From NCBI RefSeq assembly GCF_005144865.1, contig NZ_SWFM01000001.1:682001-746000 (forward strand): a DNA stretch of 64,000 bases, read 5' to 3'. Positions 25,852 through 35,080 of this stretch are shown here, one piece after another. Position 1 is the first letter of the stretch. The number at the start of each line of letters is the position of its first letter. The stretch is from Guptibacillus hwajinpoensis. GTDB lineage: Bacteria; Bacillota; Bacilli; Bacillales; Guptibacillaceae. Below the pieces are notes generated by a model, which had not been told where the DNA came from, did no database searches, and saw only the letters and a list, made by a program, of their open reading frames with translations. The translations under genes and the position numbers were made by a program.

Positions 25852-26529
25852 TTGTTTAATGTAGAAACCTTCACATCGATCCTTTTCATTATCGGCATTG
25901 ACATTGTGCTTGGTGGAGACAATGCAGTTGTCATTGCCCTCGCTTGCCGGAACCTCCCCGAATCACATCGCGGTAAAGCGATTATGATTGGAACAGCCCT
26001 CGCTGTTGGACTTAGAATAGCACTAACAATTGTAGCTGTCTATTTATTAATGCTTCCTTTCTTATTGATTGTAGGTAGTCTATTCCTGTTGTACATTTCA
26101 TTTAAACTTGTAATCGATAGTGAAAGCAGCGAAACCATCCATTCGAAATTTTCTTTCTGGGGAGCTATTCGAACAATCGTTATTGCAGACCTCATAATGG
26201 GGCTTGATAATGTACTCGCTATTGCCGGAGCTTCAGAAGGAAGACTACCACTTGTAGTCTTTGGATTATTGATCTCTATCCCTATTATCGTATGGGGTAG
26301 TAGAATGATCATGCATGCTCTGGATCATTTTCCTGTTTTAATTTACATCGGTGCAGGTATTCTCGCATTAACGTCTGGCAGAATGTTAACTAGCGCTGCT
26401 GAATTAAAACCATTTTTCTATATTTACCCTTCAATGGAATGGCTCATTCAGTTCACATTCTTAATAATCGTCATTGTTGGGGGCTTTCTTGTTAGGAAGT
26501 TGAAAGGCAATATCATTTATATCCAATAA
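25852..26529 (+). CDS. yjbE: TerC-family membrane protein YjbE
   Basis: 225 aa with about seven membrane helices. GIDIVLGGDNAVVIALAC and DLIMGLDNVLAIAGA are the paired GxDNxxxI motifs of the TerC/YjbE family, implicated in Mn2+ export or metalation of exoenzymes. The start is TTG 25852, with GGGAG eight bases upstream; GTG 25843 overlaps that site. I checked the 260 bases upstream for a yybP-ykoY manganese riboswitch and could not recognise one. Flanked by mecA (divergent) and spx (convergent), as in B. subtilis. Confidence 0.88.
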   Translation: MFNVETFTSILFIIGIDIVLGGDNAVVIALACRNLPESHRGKAIMIGTALAVGLRIALTIVAVYLLMLPFLLIVGSLFLLYISFKLVIDSESSETIHSKFSFWGAIRTIVIADLIMGLDNVLAIAGASEGRLPLVVFGLLISIPIIVWGSRMIMHALDHFPVLIYIGAGILALTSGRMLTSAAELKPFFYIYPSMEWLIQFTFLIIVIVGGFLVRKLKGNIIYIQ

Positions 26530-26545
26530 TATCAGTATGAAACAA

Positions 26546-26577
26546 AAAACTTCTACAGGAACTCCTGTAGAAGTTTT
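26546..26577. terminator. bidirectional terminator between yjbE and spx
   Basis: A near-perfect 15-bp inverted repeat (26546-26560 with 26563-26577) ending in T runs on both strands. Confidence 0.87.
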
Positions 26578-26580
26578 TAA

Positions 26581-26976
26581 TTAATTAACGAGACGCTGAG
26601 CCTCTTGAAGTTGAAATGTACGAACTTTACGTGGTAGGAAACGACGAATTTCATCTTCATTGTACCCAACCTGTAGTCGTTTTTCATCCAAAATGATCGG
26701 ACGACGAAGCAATCCAGGGTGCTCACTAATAAGCTCAAACAATTCTTGAAGAGATACTGAATCTAGATTTAAGTTCAATTCCTGGAATGTTTTCGAGCGA
26801 GTTGATATAATTTCATCTGTTCCATCCTCAGTCATTCGAAGAATTTCTTTAACTTCTTCAATTGTAAGAGGTTCTGAAAATATATTGCGCTCTGTAAATG
26901 GAATGTCGTGCTCCTGCAACCATGCTTTCGCTTTACGGCAAGATGTGCAACTTGGAGATGTATAGAGTGTTACCAT
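26581..26976 (-). CDS. spx: redox-sensing transcriptional regulator Spx
   Basis: 131 aa, the standard length. [20 protein letters not shown] holds the C10-x-x-C13 redox switch; [11 protein letters not shown] and [19 protein letters not shown] follow as in B. subtilis Spx. The oxidised form binds the RNA polymerase alpha C-terminal domain and activates thiol-stress genes; the reduced protein is degraded by ClpXP with SpxH, also encoded in this window. The ATG at 26976 has GGAG nine bases upstream; the extension to 27039 is unsupported. In B. subtilis spx follows yjbC; here a 4.3-kb RND operon lies between them. Confidence 0.97.
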   Translation of the reverse strand: MVTLYTSPSCTSCRKAKAWLQEHDIPFTERNIFSEPLTIEEVKEILRMTEDGTDEIISTRSKTFQELNLNLDSVSLQELFELISEHPGLLRRPIILDEKRLQVGYNEDEIRRFLPRKVRTFQLQEAQRLVN

Positions 26977-27263
26977 AAGGAATTGCTCCTTTCTATAAAT
27001 AAACGTCATTCTTACATTAGAAAAATTATCTTTACACAATTTGTATTATACTACAATTCCTATAAAATAAATAGGGGATGACAAAATTTACATAAAAGCT
27101 ATACAATGGTTATACAAATCTTATTCGTATGTCTACCTCTTATATACCCCTTGCTTCTCCATCCAAACCTATATTGTTTAAAAATGTTTGATTTTAAGTG
27201 CTTTTTAAGATTGCTCCACATGATACGATTCGTAAGAGAGACACTAAATCTGAGGTGAAAGAA

Positions 27264-28466
27264 ATGAGACAAACCATCTTGCTTGCAGGCATGCTCGTCT
27301 TTGCAAGCGCTTGTACGACACAAGAAATTACTAATGAAGAAACTGCTAACGAAGCCATACCCGTTGAAACGACTACGGTTAAACAACTTAATTTATCTGA
27401 TGAACTCGAATTAACAGGACAAGCTACACCAGGTGTAACGATCCCACTTGTCACGCCTTCTCCACTAGAAGTTAGGGAGATTAATGTAAAAGTTGGTAGT
27501 ACCGTCGAAAAAGGCGATCTGCTTATTTCACTTGATGATACAGCAGCAAGGGAAAATGTAGCCCAACTTACGAATGCTGTGAACGAACTCCAAAATGCTG
27601 TTAATCAGGCAAAGGAACTTTCACAGCAAGCTGAAAAAAGCGCGAAGGAATTGAAAAATCTCCAAACAGACCTGAACGCTTCCCTTGATCGATCAAAGAA
27701 GCTTCTTAACGAACTTGACTCAGAAGAGGTTACCGTTGCAGATGTTCTGAAAGAGAGTCTGGAGGTAACAATTAAGCAAGCTCAATTGTCACAAGCCGCT
27801 GCTCAAGTACCCTCGATGTCTGCAGGAAACGTTACTCAGTTAGAAACACAGCTGTCAGAGACAAAAGCTAGTTTGAACCAAGCACGAGATGTTTTAAATG
27901 CTACTACAATCGAATCCCCAATCAACGGAATTGTATCGCAAATAAATACAGAGGAAAACGCAACTGCAGTTCCAAGTACACCAATTGCTGTTGTCGTTAA
28001 TCTCACACCTATACATGCTGCCTTTCAAGTCAATAGCTTTCAGATCTCACAATTAGAAAAAGAACAAGAAGTTAAGGTTGCGTTTGATGGCGTTGATGGA
28101 TCATTTGACGGAAAGTTAAATGCTATTCCTCCTACAGCAAACGAGCAAACAGGATCGTTTTTAATTGAGATTCCGATTGAGAACAAGGATGGAAAAATTA
28201 AGGGCGGGATGAAAGCTACCGCTACCATAAAGACAAATGAAATAGATAACGCTATTGTCATTCCAAAAGAATCTGTTATCTATGGTGATAAAGAGACGTA
28301 TGTCTACGTTCCACAGGGTAAAAAAGTTAAGAAAGTGGAAGTTGAGCTTGGAGCTGAATCAGAAGATAACATCCAGATCACAAGTGGTCTTTCTAAAGGT
28401 GATAAAGTAATCACACAAGGAAAAGATCGCTTAAATGATACATCCGAAATCCAGGTAAAGAAGTGA
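27264..28466 (+). CDS. RND efflux membrane-fusion lipoprotein (periplasmic adaptor subunit)
   Basis: 400 aa. MRQTILLAGMLVFASACTTQ is a signal peptide with a lipobox-like end, so Cys18 is the probable lipidation site. After it come a biotinyl-lipoyl-like half (about 55-95, PSPLEVREINVKVGSTVEKG), a long Gln/Leu-rich coiled-coil hairpin (about 95-205) and a beta-barrel plus membrane-proximal domain (GGMKATATIKT, ENIQITSGLSKGDKV-like). It would link the inner-membrane pump at 28477 to the outer cell envelope. The ATG is preceded by GAGGTG; longer reading to 27198 unsupported. Ten bases separate it from the pump gene, so the two are one operon. Confidence 0.87.
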   Translation: MRQTILLAGMLVFASACTTQEITNEETANEAIPVETTTVKQLNLSDELELTGQATPGVTIPLVTPSPLEVREINVKVGSTVEKGDLLISLDDTAARENVAQLTNAVNELQNAVNQAKELSQQAEKSAKELKNLQTDLNASLDRSKKLLNELDSEEVTVADVLKESLEVTIKQAQLSQAAAQVPSMSAGNVTQLETQLSETKASLNQARDVLNATTIESPINGIVSQINTEENATAVPSTPIAVVVNLTPIHAAFQVNSFQISQLEKEQEVKVAFDGVDGSFDGKLNAIPPTANEQTGSFLIEIPIENKDGKIKGGMKATATIKTNEIDNAIVIPKESVIYGDKETYVYVPQGKKVKKVEVELGAESEDNIQITSGLSKGDKVITQGKDRLNDTSEIQVKK

Positions 28467-28476
28467 GTTGAATTGA

Positions 28477-31400
28477 ATGAATATAGCTAAGCTTTCCGTT
28501 TTTCGCCCAATTGCAATGGGGATGGTTATTATCTTCATTCTCATTATCGGAACGGTATCTCTTCGAAATATGCCCGTTGATTTATTTCCTGACCTAACGT
28601 TCCCCGTAGCGGCTGTTACCGTTACATATGACGGCGCTGGTCCTGAAGAAGTCGAGAACCTGCTCGCCTCTCCGCTCGAAAATGTGATGGGCACACTCCC
28701 TAATGTAGAGAGCATTTCTTCTGTTTCTCGAAATGGCGGTGCGTTAATTCTTGTTTCGTTTGAATGGGGAACAGACATGGATTTTGCCACCTTAAATATG
28801 AGGGAACAAATCGATGCGGTTAGAGATTCTTTACCTTCTGAAGTTCCTATTCCAAAGGTCTTAAGGTTTAATCCAAGTGACATCCCCATCATGCAACTTG
28901 GTGTAGCGGGGTCAGAAGAAGATTTAACAGAAGTGAAGAAAATTATTGAGGATCAAATTAAACCTTCCCTTGACTCCGTTCCTGGTGTCGCTGCAGTTAC
29001 AATTGAAGGGCAACTGGAGAAAGAAATTAGACTAACAGCAGACCCAGATAAACTCAGTCAATATGGAGTTACGTTAACGAATTTGCAACAGTTAATAGGT
29101 TCTGAGAACCTTAATATCCCGAGTGGATCAATTGAAACCGAGAACAAAAACCTCCCGCTCCGTGTGACAGGAGAATTTGAATCGGTTGAAGATTTGAAAA
29201 ATCTTTCAGTGCCTACTGAGAGTGGTACGGTAAAACTGAATCAACTTGTTGATATAAATGAAACAATGAAACCTGCCATTCAGGAAAGCTATTTGAATGG
29301 TGAACCAGCCATCGGATTTTCCATTCAAAAACAATCTGGTTCAAATACAGTTAAAGTTGTAAAAGACATTAACGAAAAGCTTGAAGAGATCCAGCCTTCT
29401 CTTCCTAACGATATGGAAATTAAAACGGTTTTTGATCAAGCGAAATTCATTAACCAATCAATCAGAGCTGTTGTTTGGAATATCATTATTGGAAGCATAC
29501 TTGCTGCTGCTGTTCTTTATCTCTTCTTAAGAAACATAAGAAGCACCCTAATTATTGGCCTATCCATTCCGATCTCCATCGTAGGCGCGTTTATCTTGAT
29601 GTATTTCTCTGGACAAACGATTAACCTACTCACTCTCGGAGGATTGGCATTAGGCGTTGGGATGATGGTCGACAATTCCATCGTTATTCTCGAGAATATA
29701 TATAGATTAAGACAAGAAGGAAAATCACTTAAAGATGCAGCTGTTGAAGGTACGAAAGAAGTAGGAAGTGCCATCATTGCCTCCACACTAACAACCGTTG
29801 TTGTTTTCTTACCGATTGTATTTGTAACAGGTCTTGCAGCACAGCTTTTCAAACCATTAGCACTAGCTGTTACATATTCCTTACTAGCTTCGCTTTTTAC
29901 AGCCTTAATTATCGTTCCACTCTTATCATCTCTTCTGATGAATCGGAACGAATCAAAATCGATCTTCCAAGTTCGGTTTGACCGAATTAATAACTGGTAC
30001 AGACGTGTTCTAGAAAAATCGTTAAAACATCCTAAGAAAACTGTCGGGTTTACTGTTTTGTTACTCGCCTTATCTGCTGCAGGCACTCCCTTTATTGGAA
30101 CAGAGTTTCTTCCTGCTCAGGACCAGAGTTTTGTTAATATCTCAGCAAACCTGCCAGCAGGAAGCTCACTTGACGCTACTGAAAATGTAACAGAGGAAAT
30201 TAACAAAATACTTGATAACGTAACAGAAGTTGAACTTTCTTATCTCACTGCTGGTGGAACAGATAACTTTAGTGTAGGAGCTGGTAGTCAGACAAACCGG
30301 GCAACCTATAGTGTTCTACTCGTGCCAATTGATGAACGAGAGAAATCCGATCTTGAAGTAGCTGAAGCAATTCGGAATAAAGTTAAAAACATTCCTAACG
30401 CTGATATTTCAGTATCTGCAAGCGACTCCGGCTTTAGTGCCGATCCGATTGCAATTAATATTATTGGACCTGACCTTGATGTGTTGAAAGAAATGTCGGA
30501 TGACGTGATGGAGAGCATATCTGAGGTTAAAGGGGTTCGTGAACCAGTTTCTAGTATTGAATCGAATAATCCAGAGGTTCAAATCCTAATTGACCGTGAA
30601 AAAGCTTCGAGTTATGGAATTGGAAGTTCACAAATCTCGACCGCCATTTCAAATGCGACGAGAGGTCTAGTTGCTAGTAACCTTGCACGTGATGGGAATC
30701 AGCTTGATATTCGTTTAACGGTGGATGATAAGTACACGGATTCCCTCGATTCACTCGAAAATCTCCTTGTAGAAACACAGACTGGACAGAAGATTCCTCT
30801 TTCTGCAGTTGCTGAAATTAAGCGGGGATTAGGACCATCTGAAATTACTCGGACAGATCGTTTAAGACAAGTGGAAGTAACAGCAAGCCTTCTAAATCGA
30901 GATTTGGGCACTGTTACAGATGAAATTAGAGCCAAGCTTGTAAAGGACGTTCCTTTACCTAGTAATGCATACAAAATTACATTTGGCGGTCAGGATGAAC
31001 AAATGAACGATGCTTTCTTTAAACTTTCAGGTGCCCTCGCACTTGCGATCGTTCTTGTGTACATGGTGATGGCAGGCCAATTTGAATCGTTTCTTTATCC
31101 GTTCATTATCATGTTCTCTGTCCCATTAACGGCTATTGGAATTATCTTTGGTTTACTGATCTCCTTCCAACCCCTAGGTGTTGGATCCTTAATTGGGATG
31201 CTCATATTAACAGGGATTGTTGTAAACAATGCCATTGTTCTCGTTGATTACATTAATAAGCTCCGAGAAACAGGAATGGATACTCGATCAGCCATTTTAG
31301 AAGCTGGCCCTGTCAGACTAAGACCTATTTTAATGACCGCATTAACGACTATTCTCGGGTTAGTACCACTCTCACTTGGATTCGGAGAAGGAACAGAAAT

Positions 31401-31542
31401 TCAACAACCAATGGCGATTGTGATTGTATTTGGACTAAGTGTGGCAACATTTATAACGCTTGTGTTTATCCCAGTCGTTTATTATTTAATTGATTTACGT
31501 CGTCAGAAACGACAAGATAAGAAAAGAGACATAGAAGCATAA
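28477..31542 (+). CDS. RND-family efflux transporter (AcrB/MexF/SwrC-like)
   Basis: 1021 aa with the duplicated RND plan: TM1 near residue 15, a large extracellular loop (about 35-335), six TM helices (about 335-510), a second loop (about 545-830) and six more TM helices. GVGMMVDNSIVILENIYR in TM4 has the proton-relay Asp, and MLILTGIVVNNAIVLVDY is its C-terminal counterpart. Proton-driven drug or lipid export; B. subtilis SwrC is the nearest well-known Gram-positive member. It is translated right after the adaptor lipoprotein and ends in a good terminator. The operon lies between spx and yjbC. Confidence 0.92.
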   Translation: MNIAKLSVFRPIAMGMVIIFILIIGTVSLRNMPVDLFPDLTFPVAAVTVTYDGAGPEEVENLLASPLENVMGTLPNVESISSVSRNGGALILVSFEWGTDMDFATLNMREQIDAVRDSLPSEVPIPKVLRFNPSDIPIMQLGVAGSEEDLTEVKKIIEDQIKPSLDSVPGVAAVTIEGQLEKEIRLTADPDKLSQYGVTLTNLQQLIGSENLNIPSGSIETENKNLPLRVTGEFESVEDLKNLSVPTESGTVKLNQLVDINETMKPAIQESYLNGEPAIGFSIQKQSGSNTVKVVKDINEKLEEIQPSLPNDMEIKTVFDQAKFINQSIRAVVWNIIIGSILAAAVLYLFLRNIRSTLIIGLSIPISIVGAFILMYFSGQTINLLTLGGLALGVGMMVDNSIVILENIYRLRQEGKSLKDAAVEGTKEVGSAIIASTLTTVVVFLPIVFVTGLAAQLFKPLALAVTYSLLASLFTALIIVPLLSSLLMNRNESKSIFQVRFDRINNWYRRVLEKSLKHPKKTVGFTVLLLALSAAGTPFIGTEFLPAQDQSFVNISANLPAGSSLDATENVTEEINKILDNVTEVELSYLTAGGTDNFSVGAGSQTNRATYSVLLVPIDEREKSDLEVAEAIRNKVKNIPNADISVSASDSGFSADPIAINIIGPDLDVLKEMSDDVMESISEVKGVREPVSSIESNNPEVQILIDREKASSYGIGSSQISTAISNATRGLVASNLARDGNQLDIRLTVDDKYTDSLDSLENLLVETQTGQKIPLSAVAEIKRGLGPSEITRTDRLRQVEVTASLLNRDLGTVTDEIRAKLVKDVPLPSNAYKITFGGQDEQMNDAFFKLSGALALAIVLVYMVMAGQFESFLYPFIIMFSVPLTAIGIIFGLLISFQPLGVGSLIGMLILTGIVVNNAIVLVDYINKLRETGMDTRSAILEAGPVRLRPILMTALTTILGLVPLSLGFGEGTEIQQPMAIVIVFGLSVATFITLVFIPVVYYLIDLRRQKRQDKKRDIEA

Positions 31543-31544
31543 AA

Positions 31545-31572
31545 AAAGAAAGCCATCGGGCTTTCTTTTTTT
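31545..31572 (+). terminator. terminator of the RND operon
   Basis: A 10-bp perfect stem (31545-31554 with 31559-31568), an ATCG loop and a T12-like tail interrupted once. Confidence 0.9.
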
Positions 31573-31701
31573 TCATGCTGATGTTTTCGTATTCGAGGCG
31601 GGCTCTTTTGAAGACTGCGGTTTCCAGGTTTTCCAGCGTTTCTTAAACAAATCCTTTAACCATTCACGCTTCTTTTTCTTTTGCTTATCACGGTTTTTCA
31701 T
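31573..31701 (-). CDS. 42-aa Lys/Arg/Trp-rich small protein
   Basis: The frame reads MKNRDKQKKKKREWLKDLFK and continues to a Ser/Thr-rich end. GGAGG lies ten bases before the ATG at 31701. It is strongly basic with three Trp and an amphipathic middle. It follows yjbC on the same strand by 33 bases, so it may be co-transcribed. No family recognised; it could be spurious, but the ribosome site is good. Confidence 0.45.
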   Translation of the reverse strand: MKNRDKQKKKKREWLKDLFKKRWKTWKPQSSKEPASNTKTSA

Positions 31702-31734
31702 AAGAAGCTTCCCTCCTGTTAGAAAACAGAAATC

Positions 31735-32298
31735 TTAATCTTCTACTAATTCGTGAGTTTCTTTAAGACTGAGCACTTCTTCTACAGGCTGATAAGATTC
31801 ACCATACAGCTGCTTGTCCTTGTATGCATGAATCTCTTGATACGTATGCTTCATAGCCTCGTAGACCTCTTTTTCACCAGCTTCGCTAGGTGACCAATAT
31901 AGAATCTCCATTTCATTGATTTCATTCGTTGCAAGAGACCGTCTGCGATAACCAATTGACTTCGCATGCTTAAAACCTTCTCTTAAATAAAAGCGCTGTC
32001 TTTTTTCAGTATCAGTTTCGTCATAATCAACAGGTTCTACTTCAAGGATGATTGGCTTATTCTTTTCTTTCAATTTCTCAATCAATTTCTTTCCTAGCCC
32101 TTGTCCTCTGGCATCACTGGAAACGAAAATATAATCCACAAATATGAAATCAGGCAAATCGGCGTACATCAAAACATGATTGGGACCTTCGTCCTTATTG
32201 TAAATATGACCCTTCTCACTCAATAGCAAGTCCATATGCTCTTTAGATTTCATTTCTTGAATGGGGAAATATTGATTCAGCTTCTCATACCAGTTCAT
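31735..32298 (-). CDS. yjbC: GNAT-family acetyltransferase YjbC
   Basis: 187 aa. DYIFVSSDARGQGLGKKLIEKL carries the acetyl-CoA-binding (R/Q)GxGx(G/K) loop. MNWYEKLNQYFPIQEMKS and YYLREGFKHAKSIGYRRRSL-like segments match B. subtilis YjbC, the gene just upstream of spx and part of thiol-stress control there. ATG 32298 has GGAG seven bases upstream; the frame extends to 32331. Here it is 4.8 kb from spx because the RND operon lies between. Confidence 0.87.
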   Translation of the reverse strand: MNWYEKLNQYFPIQEMKSKEHMDLLLSEKGHIYNKDEGPNHVLMYADLPDFIFVDYIFVSSDARGQGLGKKLIEKLKEKNKPIILEVEPVDYDETDTEKRQRFYLREGFKHAKSIGYRRRSLATNEINEMEILYWSPSEAGEKEVYEAMKHTYQEIHAYKDKQLYGESYQPVEEVLSLKETHELVED

Positions 32299-32471
32299 TG
32301 ATCTACTCCTTTTAAATGTATTCATCATCATTATTATAACACATTTATCCAGTAAAAAAGTGCTATCCTACAGCGTTCTTTGTTAATTTCCCCTCTTTTC
32401 ACCTAAGTAAACATTCAACAAATTGTATAAAATACTAAAATAGATGGTGAACAATAGTTATAATAGGCCAG

Positions 32472-32496
32472 AAAAAACCGCCTCATATAGAGACGG
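32472..32496 (-). terminator. terminator of the secreted glycoside-hydrolase-like gene
   Basis: Minus strand: a 7-bp stem with one wobble (32496-32490 with 32484-32478) and a five-base loop, then T6. Confidence 0.8.
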
Positions 32497-32509
32497 CCTA
32501 CTCGAACTA

Positions 32510-33721
32510 TTAAGGAGTATAATCAACATTTCTTGTGTAATTGTTACTTGCATCCCACAACAAGAATTCATTAATTCCATTTTCATTCAATGCTTTAATT
32601 TGTGCCTCAACTTCAGCTTTACCGTAGTTTAAATAGTTCCCACTACCAAGGTAACTTGCTGTAAAATCTTGAATCCAAGGTCTACTTGTTGGAGCATTTT
32701 CAAGGTCACCTAATACTTTATTCTCAACTTTAGCATATTCGTTCACCAATTTATAAGGCTCTAAGTCAGGTTTTGAAATACCAAAATATGATCCCCAGTG
32801 ACTAGGGTAGATCATAGATGAGATCACATCGACATTACTCGAAATTTTGGAGAAGTTTTGGCCAATTCCTGGTGCTTCTGGAATGGTTGCTGAATAACCA
32901 AAAATATCGACAGATACGTCAACATCATATTGCTCAAGCTTTGAATTTGCATATGCAACAAAGTCTGTAACGGCTTGTACACGTTTCTGAACGTTATCCA
33001 TATCCATATCTTTGTACTTGCCCATCGTATATTCTAGCTTGTCATCACGTGTTTCGAATCCTTCAGGGAATCGCACATAATCAAATTGGATTTCTTTAAA
33101 GCCCATTTTTGCAGCTTCAATTGCAATTTGAACGTTATAATCCCATACTTCTTCTTTAAATGGATTAACAAATGCTTCTCCGCGTCCATTCTTCCATACC
33201 GCCCCGCCTTCTTTATAAGAAAGCTCAGGTCTTGATTCAGCAAGTACTGTGTCCTTAAACACTACTACTCTAGCAATTGGGTAAATTTCATGCTTCTCAA
33301 GCTCTTCTAAGACCTTACGAGGGTCTTTCATATAGGGTTTACCAATCTCATATTCTGCTAAAGGGGAATCTTTTTTGGGTTCGTATGTAAGATTACCAAA
33401 ATCATCTTTAAAATCAATGACCATTGCATTCAGCTCAGTTGAATCAAGGAAATCTGTAAGCTTGCTAAATCTACTACCACCAGCTGAGTTTCCCGTTACA
33501 TAAATTCCTCTTACAGCATCTGGGTATTCAAAATCGAGTCCTGAATCATAAACGAACCTCGGTAGACGGTCAGGAAGTGTTAGTTCTTTACTCGCAGTTT
33601 CTACACCCTTAAGATTTGCTGCTGATAATGCCTCACCTTCTGCTAATGCAGGTTGTCCGAACACAGAAAATAGCATTACCGTAGCGATTACACTCTTTAA
33701 TCCTACATTAAACTTACGCAC
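32510..33721 (-). CDS. secreted putative glycoside hydrolase (DUF4015 / GH13-like fold)
   Basis: 403 aa from GTG 33721 with GGAGAG upstream. The N-terminus (RKFNVGLKSVIATVMLF to GQPALAEG) is a Sec signal peptide with an AxA-like cleavage site. The catalytic part has VRGIYVTGNSAGG, VIDFKDDFGNLTY, FKEIQFDYVRFPEG and ISSMIYPSHWG, a TIM-barrel pattern of the DUF4015 putative glycosyl hydrolases. The substrate is unknown, probably extracellular polysaccharide. The open frame to 33925 overlaps the divergent HD gene and has no ribosome site, so it was trimmed. Confidence 0.85.
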   Translation of the reverse strand: MRKFNVGLKSVIATVMLFSVFGQPALAEGEALSAANLKGVETASKELTLPDRLPRFVYDSGLDFEYPDAVRGIYVTGNSAGGSRFSKLTDFLDSTELNAMVIDFKDDFGNLTYEPKKDSPLAEYEIGKPYMKDPRKVLEELEKHEIYPIARVVVFKDTVLAESRPELSYKEGGAVWKNGRGEAFVNPFKEEVWDYNVQIAIEAAKMGFKEIQFDYVRFPEGFETRDDKLEYTMGKYKDMDMDNVQKRVQAVTDFVAYANSKLEQYDVDVSVDIFGYSATIPEAPGIGQNFSKISSNVDVISSMIYPSHWGSYFGISKPDLEPYKLVNEYAKVENKVLGDLENAPTSRPWIQDFTASYLGSGNYLNYGKAEVEAQIKALNENGINEFLLWDASNNYTRNVDYTP

Positions 33722-33899
33722 AATTTCTCTCTCCTTTATTAGTTTGCCTCCTCTATTATAAGATGAATAGCCATTCTTTGAAAGAACTTCCAGTAAAATT
33801 GAATAAGTCTTTTTCGTGAACTTATTGAATTGATTTATTTGCGGTATCATGGTATGATTTTTAGAAAACAATTTTCGGATAGTAAGGAGGACGTAAACC

Positions 33900-34436
33900 A
33901 TGAGACATGTAACATTAACAGACATCTACCAACTACCATTCGCACGTAAATATTTAAAACGGGCTGGACTGGCTCATGCGATTACAGTCGCAAGGAACGC
34001 CTACTACTTTGCAAATGAAAACTCAGTAAATCCTGATCTTGCAACAAAAGCCGCATTACTTCACGATATTGGCCATTACACCTGGTATCGGAATGGAAAA
34101 TGGGATTACAATTTATATAAACAAAATGATATTCATGCAATAAAAGGGGCTGAGCGAGCTCACAAAATGCTCATTCGACTAGGCGAAGATCCAGTCTCTG
34201 CTAAAGAAATTGCCGTTGCCATTCTATTTCATACTGATTCTTATTTCTTGGGTACAGTTAATCGTAATGCCCTTCAAGAAGTCGTAGCAATGGCGGATGA
34301 AGCTGATGAAGAGCCAGGTGGCAATCACCACTATAAGGTTATTTCAGAGCAAGAAGCGGTATCTGCTCTATCTGACTTGGATCAGTTAGTTGAACATAGC
34401 TTATCTGCACAGGAAGAGTGGCAGAAGAGTGTATGA
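33900..34436 (+). CDS. HD-domain phosphohydrolase
   Basis: 178 aa. H-x(n)-HD-x(n)-D plan: LAHAITVARNAYYFA, then ALLHDIGHYTWYR with the HD pair, HAIKGAERAHKML and ILFHTDSYFLG. Members hydrolyse phosphate esters of nucleotides. The YfbR/YqeK-like size fits, but the specific substrate cannot be told. GGAGG lies nine bases before the ATG. Divergent from the secreted hydrolase. Confidence 0.85.
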   Translation: MRHVTLTDIYQLPFARKYLKRAGLAHAITVARNAYYFANENSVNPDLATKAALLHDIGHYTWYRNGKWDYNLYKQNDIHAIKGAERAHKMLIRLGEDPVSAKEIAVAILFHTDSYFLGTVNRNALQEVVAMADEADEEPGGNHHYKVISEQEAVSALSDLDQLVEHSLSAQEEWQKSV

Positions 34437-34438
34437 TT

Positions 34439-34828
34439 TTAGACTCTGTCTTTTAGGAAAGGGATCTCAATAAGTATATCCTTTCCATCCCTTTCCCTTA
34501 TCTTCCCACCCCATTTCTTCATCACTTCTTCATGCATGTTTACAGGCATCTTCATCAGCAAAAGTGGTTTGGATTGATTCTTTGCAAGCTTCACTATAAA
34601 ATCATACAGCCCTCTTTTTTTATCCTCAGACCCCTTGAAAAAGAAATCAATTAACATAACATGATCCCCTTTCACTTCCATCCACATATAGCCGATCGTT
34701 TCCTCTTTCTCTTCAAATAAATAAACAATTGAATTAGCAGAAAGAAGAACATCATCTGAGTACTTTTCCAATCGTAAGGAGTGAAATACTTCTTTATCGA
34801 ATTCAGGATTATACACGTAAAAAATCAT
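34439..34828 (-). CDS. 129-aa conserved protein, weakly GNAT-like
   Basis: MIFYVYNPEFDKEVFHS begins at ATG 34828, with AGGGGG six bases upstream. The alternating beta-alpha pattern, with YLFEEKEETIGYMWMEVKG and VMLIDFFFKGSEDKKRGLYDF, resembles the core strands of a GNAT fold, but the acetyl-CoA loop is not clear. No signal peptide or membrane segment. Convergent with the HD gene (two bases between stops). Function unknown. Confidence 0.6.
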   Translation of the reverse strand: MIFYVYNPEFDKEVFHSLRLEKYSDDVLLSANSIVYLFEEKEETIGYMWMEVKGDHVMLIDFFFKGSEDKKRGLYDFIVKLAKNQSKPLLLMKMPVNMHEEVMKKWGGKIRERDGKDILIEIPFLKDRV

Positions 34829-34868
34829 CGTATTCCCCCTTTTTATCAATCTAGTTAAGGAGCCAAAT

Positions 34869-35042
34869 ATGACTAAATTAAGAATCGGTATATTTCTAGT
34901 AACAATTGTCCTCAGCGTACTCGTTTTAATAGACTATTCGCTGCCAATAGACTTATCCCTTTATGTGAAAGTCACCCTCTTTTTTGCAATCTTACTATAC
35001 GTACCCTATTTAGCTTTAAGAATTAAAAACAAAAAACAATAA
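34869..35042 (+). CDS. 57-aa membrane protein
   Basis: MTKLRIGIFLVTIVLSVLVL starts a first membrane helix; the second runs YVKVTLFFAILLYVPYLALR, and the tail is Lys-rich. GGAG is six bases before the ATG. A bidirectional terminator follows. No family recognised. Confidence 0.6.
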   Translation: MTKLRIGIFLVTIVLSVLVLIDYSLPIDLSLYVKVTLFFAILLYVPYLALRIKNKKQ

Positions 35043-35075
35043 AAAGGACAGCATTTCTAAAAAATGCTGTCCTTT
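35043..35075. terminator. bidirectional terminator before oppF 3' end
   Basis: A 13-bp perfect stem (35043-35055 with 35063-35075) and a seven-base loop between the convergent small gene and oppF. Confidence 0.85.
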
Positions 35076-35080
35076 GTTAA

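Noticed and set aside
33722..33925. Longer N-terminus for the secreted hydrolase
   Set aside because: GTG 33721 gives a proper signal peptide with GGAGAG upstream; the extension overlaps the divergent HD gene.
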